Assembly: GCF_001940225.2 (NCBI RefSeq)
Contig: NZ_CP135164.1
Span: 3,224,001 to 3,288,000, forward strand
DNA from: Roseburia sp. 499
Lineage (GTDB): Bacteria > Bacillota > Clostridia > Lachnospirales > Lachnospiraceae
DNA: 64,000 bases
Direction of reading: 5' to 3'
Shown here: piece after piece, positions 60,538 through 64,000 of the stretch
How positions within the stretch are numbered: position 1 is the first letter of the stretch
How the letters are laid out: each line of letters begins with the position of its first letter
Position numbers and translations under genes: made by a program
The notes under the pieces: generated by a model
What the model saw: the letters and a program-made list of their open reading frames with translations, nothing else
The model's database searches: none
What the model was told of the DNA's origin: nothing

Positions 60538-62118
60538 ATGATTAATTGGAACAATTTGGATACAGTTGATTCATATCAGGAACTTTCCAAGGTAGCGCGT
60601 GTTAATCTGGCAGAAGCTATGAACGGAGAAAATGGCGCAGAGCGTGTAAAGAAATACAGTGTATCTATGGGAGAAGGACTTGTTTATAATTATGCTGCAA
60701 AGCAGGTGGATGACAATGTGCTCGCAGCACTTGCAAAATTAGCAGAAGAGACTCAACTGATAGAGAAGTTTGAGGCTCTTTACAACGGAGAAGTTGTAAA
60801 TACCGGAGAAAAACGTCGTGTACTTCACCACATGACTCGTGGACAGTTGGGAGAAGCTGTTGTAGCAGATGACGTGGATAAGCGTACTTTTTATGTAGAG
60901 CAGCAGAAGAGAATTGCAGAGCTTGCAAACAAAGTGCATAACGGTGAGATTACAAATGCAGCAGGAGAGAAATTTACAACTGTTGTTCAGATTGGTATTG
61001 GTGGTAGTGACCTTGGACCTCGTGCAATGTACTTGGCACTTGAGAATTGGGCAAAAGTAAATAATACCTTTAAAATGGAAGCAAAATTCATCAGTAATGT
61101 GGACCCGGATGATGCAGCAGCTGTGTTAAATACCATTGACGTAGCGCATTCACTTTTCGTACTTGTTTCAAAATCCGGTACAACACTTGAGACATTAACC
61201 AACGAATCTTTTGTAAAAGATGCGTTAAAGAACGCAGGATTAGATGCATCTAAGCACATGATTGCAGTTACAAGCGAGACCTCTCCATTAGCAAAGAGCG
61301 ATGATTATCTTGCTGCTTTCTATATGGATGATTATATTGGAGGACGTTTCTCTTCCACTTCTGCAGTAGGTGGTGCAGTTTTATCACTGGCATTCGGACC
61401 GGAAGTATTTGCACAGTTCTTAGATGGTGCAGCAGAAGAAGACAAATTAGCGAAGAATAAAGATTTACTTGCAAACCCTGCAATGTTAGATGCGTTGATT
61501 GGTGTTTACGAGCGTAATGTATTAGGATATCAGAATACAGCAGTTCTTCCATATTCTCAGGCATTGAGCCGTTTTCCAGCTCACTTACAGCAGCTTGATA
61601 TGGAATCAAACGGAAAATCCGTAAACCGTTTTGGTGAGCCGGTAAATTACCAGACAGGCCCTGTTATTTTCGGTGAGCCGGGAACAAATGGTCAGCATTC
61701 TTTCTATCAGTTACTTCACCAGGGTACTGATATTGTGCCACTTCAGTTTGTTGGATTTAAAAACAATCAGATGGGAAGAGACGTTCTGATTCAGGATAGT
61801 ACAAGCCAGCAGAAACTGTGTGCAAACGTTGTTGCTCAGATTGTTGCTTTTGCTTGTGGTAAAGCAGATGAAGATCGCAATAAGAACTTCGAAGGTGGAC
61901 GTCCATCAAGTATCATCATTGGTAATCAGTTGAATCCTAAGACCCTCGGAGCACTGTTAGCACACTTTGAAAATAAAGTTATGTTCCAGGGATTTGTATG
62001 GAATATCAACAGCTTCGATCAGGAAGGCGTACAGCTTGGAAAAGTATTAGCAAAGCGTGTATTAGCACATGAAACAGATGGAGCGCTGAAAGAATATAGT
62101 GATTTATTAAATATTTAA
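60538..62118 (+). CDS. pgi: Glucose-6-phosphate isomerase
   Basis: A 526-residue glycolytic enzyme that interconverts glucose-6-phosphate and fructose-6-phosphate. Signatures are VQIGIGGSDLGPRAMYLAL, FVLVSKSGTTLETLTNE and the C-terminal FEGGRPSSIIIGNQL region. Codons are biased to those of highly expressed genes. AAGGAGGCACAAATC precedes the start, and a perfect terminator follows. Confidence 0.94.
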   Translation: MINWNNLDTVDSYQELSKVARVNLAEAMNGENGAERVKKYSVSMGEGLVYNYAAKQVDDNVLAALAKLAEETQLIEKFEALYNGEVVNTGEKRRVLHHMTRGQLGEAVVADDVDKRTFYVEQQKRIAELANKVHNGEITNAAGEKFTTVVQIGIGGSDLGPRAMYLALENWAKVNNTFKMEAKFISNVDPDDAAAVLNTIDVAHSLFVLVSKSGTTLETLTNESFVKDALKNAGLDASKHMIAVTSETSPLAKSDDYLAAFYMDDYIGGRFSSTSAVGGAVLSLAFGPEVFAQFLDGAAEEDKLAKNKDLLANPAMLDALIGVYERNVLGYQNTAVLPYSQALSRFPAHLQQLDMESNGKSVNRFGEPVNYQTGPVIFGEPGTNGQHSFYQLLHQGTDIVPLQFVGFKNNQMGRDVLIQDSTSQQKLCANVVAQIVAFACGKADEDRNKNFEGGRPSSIIIGNQLNPKTLGALLAHFENKVMFQGFVWNINSFDQEGVQLGKVLAKRVLAHETDGALKEYSDLLNI

Positions 62119-62120
62119 TC

Positions 62121-62156
62121 AAAAAGGAGCTATCGCTGAGGTGATAGCTCCTTTTT
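62121..62156 (+). terminator. Terminator after pgi
   Basis: AAAAAGGAGCTATC and GATAGCTCCTTTTT pair perfectly over 14 bases. Confidence 0.9.
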
Positions 62157-62206
62157 AAATGAAGCATATCAAAGTTGATATATGATAAAAGAAACGGAAG
62201 GTTATA

Positions 62207-63034
62207 ATGTTTAAAATCGGTGAATTTTCAAAATTGACACAAGTATCGGTCAGAATGCTAAGATATTATGATGAAATGGGCCTATTAAAACCGGCAGAGG
62301 TTGATAAATGGACGGGGTATCGAATGTATTCTGTAGAACAAATACCGGTGTTAAATAAAATTATATATCTTCGAGACAGCGGATTTAGTGTTGCAGAAAT
62401 AGCAGTGGCTCTTAATAATGATGACAAAAATTCTATTGCGGAACAATTAGATAAAAAGTATCTAGAAATTCAGCAAAACATACAGAATGAACAGGAGAAA
62501 CTTTCCAAAATTGCTTTGGCAAAACAAGAATTATTACAAGGAACAGGAGAAATGCATTACAATATCGCCATAAAATCTATTCCCAGTTATCTTGTACTTT
62601 CGTTACGCAGAGTGATTCGGGATTATTATGCAGAGGGTAAATTGTGGAAAGAATTGTCTGAATTTGCTGAAATGCAACATATCAAACCATATATAGATTT
62701 TTCGTGTAATACATTTTCTATTTATCATGATAAGGAATATAAAGAGAAAAATGTTGATGTTGAATTATGTGTGCCAGTAAAAAAGGCAGGAAACAGTCAG
62801 GGGGATTTTCAATTTCGCTATACAGAAGCTATTCCCATTATGGCATGCACAATGGTATATGGTGAATTTTCGAATATCGCAGGAGCTTATCGCGGTTTTG
62901 CTAATTGGTTACAGGGGAATACACAATATAAAATGAGTGGACCGGATAGACAAATTGTACACCGAGGACCATGGAATGAAGAAAATCCTCAAAAATACTT
63001 GACCGAAATACAAATACCACTAGAAATGCAATAA
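62207..63034 (+). CDS. MerR-family regulator with GyrI-like domain
   Basis: A 275-residue regulator. Residues 1-70 form a MerR helix-turn-helix with wing (FKIGEFSKLTQVSVRMLRYYDEMGLLKP). A coiled-coil dimer helix follows (about 75-115), then a GyrI-like ligand-binding domain (about 120-275), as in BltR/BmrR-like multidrug sensors. It sits upstream of a classic 19-bp-spacer MerR promoter and the trmO gene, and is probably its activator. Confidence 0.9.
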   Translation: MFKIGEFSKLTQVSVRMLRYYDEMGLLKPAEVDKWTGYRMYSVEQIPVLNKIIYLRDSGFSVAEIAVALNNDDKNSIAEQLDKKYLEIQQNIQNEQEKLSKIALAKQELLQGTGEMHYNIAIKSIPSYLVLSLRRVIRDYYAEGKLWKELSEFAEMQHIKPYIDFSCNTFSIYHDKEYKEKNVDVELCVPVKKAGNSQGDFQFRYTEAIPIMACTMVYGEFSNIAGAYRGFANWLQGNTQYKMSGPDRQIVHRGPWNEENPQKYLTEIQIPLEMQ

Positions 63035-63054
63035 CTTAGAAACGTTTTTTCTCG

Positions 63055-63085
63055 TTGACTCTCACATGGTGTGAGGGTCTAAAAT
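63055..63085 (+). promoter_or_regulatory. MerR-type promoter/operator with 19-base spacer
   Basis: TTGACT (63055-63060) and TAAAAT (63080-63085) are separated by 19 bases, longer than the normal 17, and a dyad (GACTCTCACA, TGG, TGTGAGGGTC) fills the spacer. This is the usual target of MerR activators, which untwist such promoters. It lies 32 bases before the trmO start. Confidence 0.88.
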
Positions 63086-63116
63086 TTGCTTACAGGCAAA
63101 AGAAGGAGGAAAAAAT

Positions 63117-63593
63117 ATGACATCTTATGAAGTAAAACCTATTGGGAAAATCTGTAACAGTGAAAATGGTATTTTTATTCAGCTTGAGGATGAATTTATT
63201 CCGGCATTAACCGCGCTGGAGGGATTCAGTCACATCAATGTTCTTTGGTGGTTCAGTGAGTTTGATAGTAAAGAGTGTAGGTCAATCTTAGATACAGAAC
63301 AGCCTTATAAAAGGGCGCCTGAGAAAATGGGCATTTTTGCTACGAGGTCTCCGATTCGTCCGAATCCAATCGCATTGACTGCAGTAGAGGTTATTAGTAT
63401 CGATTATCAAAAAGGCATTATCCGGATTCCATATATTGATGCAAATGACAATACACCGGTTCTTGATATCAAGCCATATACCCCTAGTCTTGACAGAATA
63501 GAAAATCCTACGGTTCCGGATTGGTGTTCTCATTGGCCGAAAAGTTTAGAGGAATCTGCAACTTTTCCGTGGGAAAATGAATTTAATTTTTAA
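63117..63593 (+). CDS. trmO: TrmO/TsaA-type tRNA methyltransferase
   Basis: A 158-residue protein of the TsaA (YaeB) family, which methylates N6 of t6A37 in tRNA. Motifs are VKPIGKICN at the start, GFSHINVLWWFSEFD, and IFATRSPIRPNPIALTAVEV, with the C-terminal LDIKPYTPSLDR. It is shorter than E. coli TrmO, as in many Firmicutes, where the specificity is less certain. Control by a ligand-sensing MerR regulator is unusual for a tRNA-modifying enzyme. AAGGAGGAAAAAAT precedes the start. Confidence 0.85.
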   Translation: MTSYEVKPIGKICNSENGIFIQLEDEFIPALTALEGFSHINVLWWFSEFDSKECRSILDTEQPYKRAPEKMGIFATRSPIRPNPIALTAVEVISIDYQKGIIRIPYIDANDNTPVLDIKPYTPSLDRIENPTVPDWCSHWPKSLEESATFPWENEFNF

Positions 63594-63604
63594 AAACGTG
63601 TTTG

Positions 63605-63640
63605 TAAAAAACGGGAAGATTTATTTTAAATCTTCCCGTT
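63605..63640 (-). terminator. Terminator of murG (minus strand)
   Basis: AACGGGAAGATTTA and TAAATCTTCCCGTT form a perfect 14-bp stem. On the minus strand it is followed by six T; on the + strand the tail (CCTATTTC) is weaker, but it may also end trmO. Confidence 0.85.
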
Positions 63641-63653
63641 CCTATTTCTGTTC

Positions 63654-64000
63654 TTACTTCTTTGCTGCCTCTTCGATAATCTGAACTACAGTCTCTACAG
63701 AGTTCATCTGTTTACTCTCTTTCATGGCAGTGATGTACTGGTCCCGATTTTCGTAAAGTTTCTGTACCGCATCTAAAAGAACTACATTACTTAAGTTCTC
63801 TTCTTCAATTACCATGCTAAATCCTTGCTGTTCAAAGGATTTTGCATTTAATATCTGGTCTCCACGGCTGGCGTTGGCAGAAAGTGGGATCAAAATATTT
63901 GGCTTATGTAATGCAAGTAATTCACAGATGGAATTTGCGCCGGCGCGGGAAATTACAATATCCGCAAGAGCAAACATATCGCTTAATTCCTGATTTGCAT
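63654..64000 (-). CDS. murG: UDP-GlcNAc lipid-I transferase MurG (C-terminal part)
   Basis: The frame is open to the window end; the first about 240 residues are outside. The visible about 115 residues hold the MurG C-terminal domain: MFALADIVISRAGANSICELLALHKP, ILIPLSANASRGDQILNAKSF (the UDP-GlcNAc-binding region), then FSMVIEE. The enzyme converts lipid I to lipid II in peptidoglycan synthesis, at the inner face of the membrane. Confidence 0.9.
   Translation of the reverse strand, partial: ANQELSDMFALADIVISRAGANSICELLALHKPNILIPLSANASRGDQILNAKSFEQQGFSMVIEEENLSNVVLLDAVQKLYENRDQYITAMKESKQMNSVETVVQIIEEAAKK

Overview
The window is a stretch of chromosome from a low-GC, spore-forming, flagellated Firmicute, most likely a gut Lachnospiraceae. 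Supporting features are strong AGGAGG-type ribosome binding sites, a BofA-family gene, a DUF2508 protein, a flagellin preceded by a DUF6240-type protein, a clostridial Tad pilus locus with a DUF6382-FHA protein, and a lacto-N-biose-type phosphorylase. No rRNA, tRNA or CRISPR array was seen. Genus cannot be fixed from the sequence alone.

1-14,650 is a starch/maltodextrin region. It holds an intracellular GH13 enzyme, a MalE-F-G type ABC importer without its ATPase, a lipoprotein alpha-amylase, a YesN/YesM-type two-component system, an orphan solute-binding lipoprotein and an ABC-class ATPase (PF09818 type). Amylase cuts outside, the transporter imports, and the cytoplasmic GH13 enzyme finishes the oligosaccharides. 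Terminator-like hairpins after malE and after malG probably set graded expression. A second, collinear GH13 paralogue sits at 37.1 kb, coupled to a small kinase-like protein.

14,730-19,410 is an accessory island. It has a coiled-coil protein, a 46-residue helical protein and a 520-residue protein with an LXG/WXG-like N-terminal region, followed by two tandem copies of a pair [membrane-anchored small protein + membrane-anchored leucine-rich BspA-like protein]. The C-terminal domain of the 520-residue protein is the same domain found in the two small anchored proteins, and a leader sequence repeats after the last copy. This is the best candidate here for an undescribed system, perhaps a type VIIb effector/immunity-like cassette.

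19,480-31,240 is mixed: an XRE regulator, a 2.7-kb IS1634-like element whose 13-bp inverted repeats enclose a P-loop kinase passenger, an SGNH hydrolase, an orphan trpB, a broken Rpn-type gene, an AraC regulator divergent from a GH112 phosphorylase, and a lipoprotein with a CbiK-type chelatase. 31,350-37,000 holds a patatin, a conserved small protein, a methyltransferase and a large membrane-anchored protein.

39,450-44,730 is a flagellar unit (sigma-28-like promoter, DUF6240/FliK-like protein, flagellin, FliS-like chaperone). 44,740-47,210 is a decaying locus: truncated lipoprotein, YhfC-type intramembrane protease, and a histidine kinase and response regulator that appear joined by a deletion. 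47,300-49,870 has DUF2508, a DUF3592-like protein, bofA, an auxin-efflux-type carrier and a duplicated scrap of the bofA 3' end.

49,900-58,930 is a complete Tad/Flp pilus operon: prepilin peptidase, TadZ-like, TadA, TadB, TadC, a 55-residue Flp pilin, three pilin-like or pseudopilin proteins, a second prepilin peptidase and an FHA protein. Several genes start with TTG behind a GAGGTGAT Shine-Dalgarno. 58,930-64,000 holds housekeeping genes: a flavodoxin-SCP2-like protein, HIT hydrolase, pgi, a MerR regulator with a textbook 19-bp-spacer promoter in front of trmO, and the 3' part of murG.
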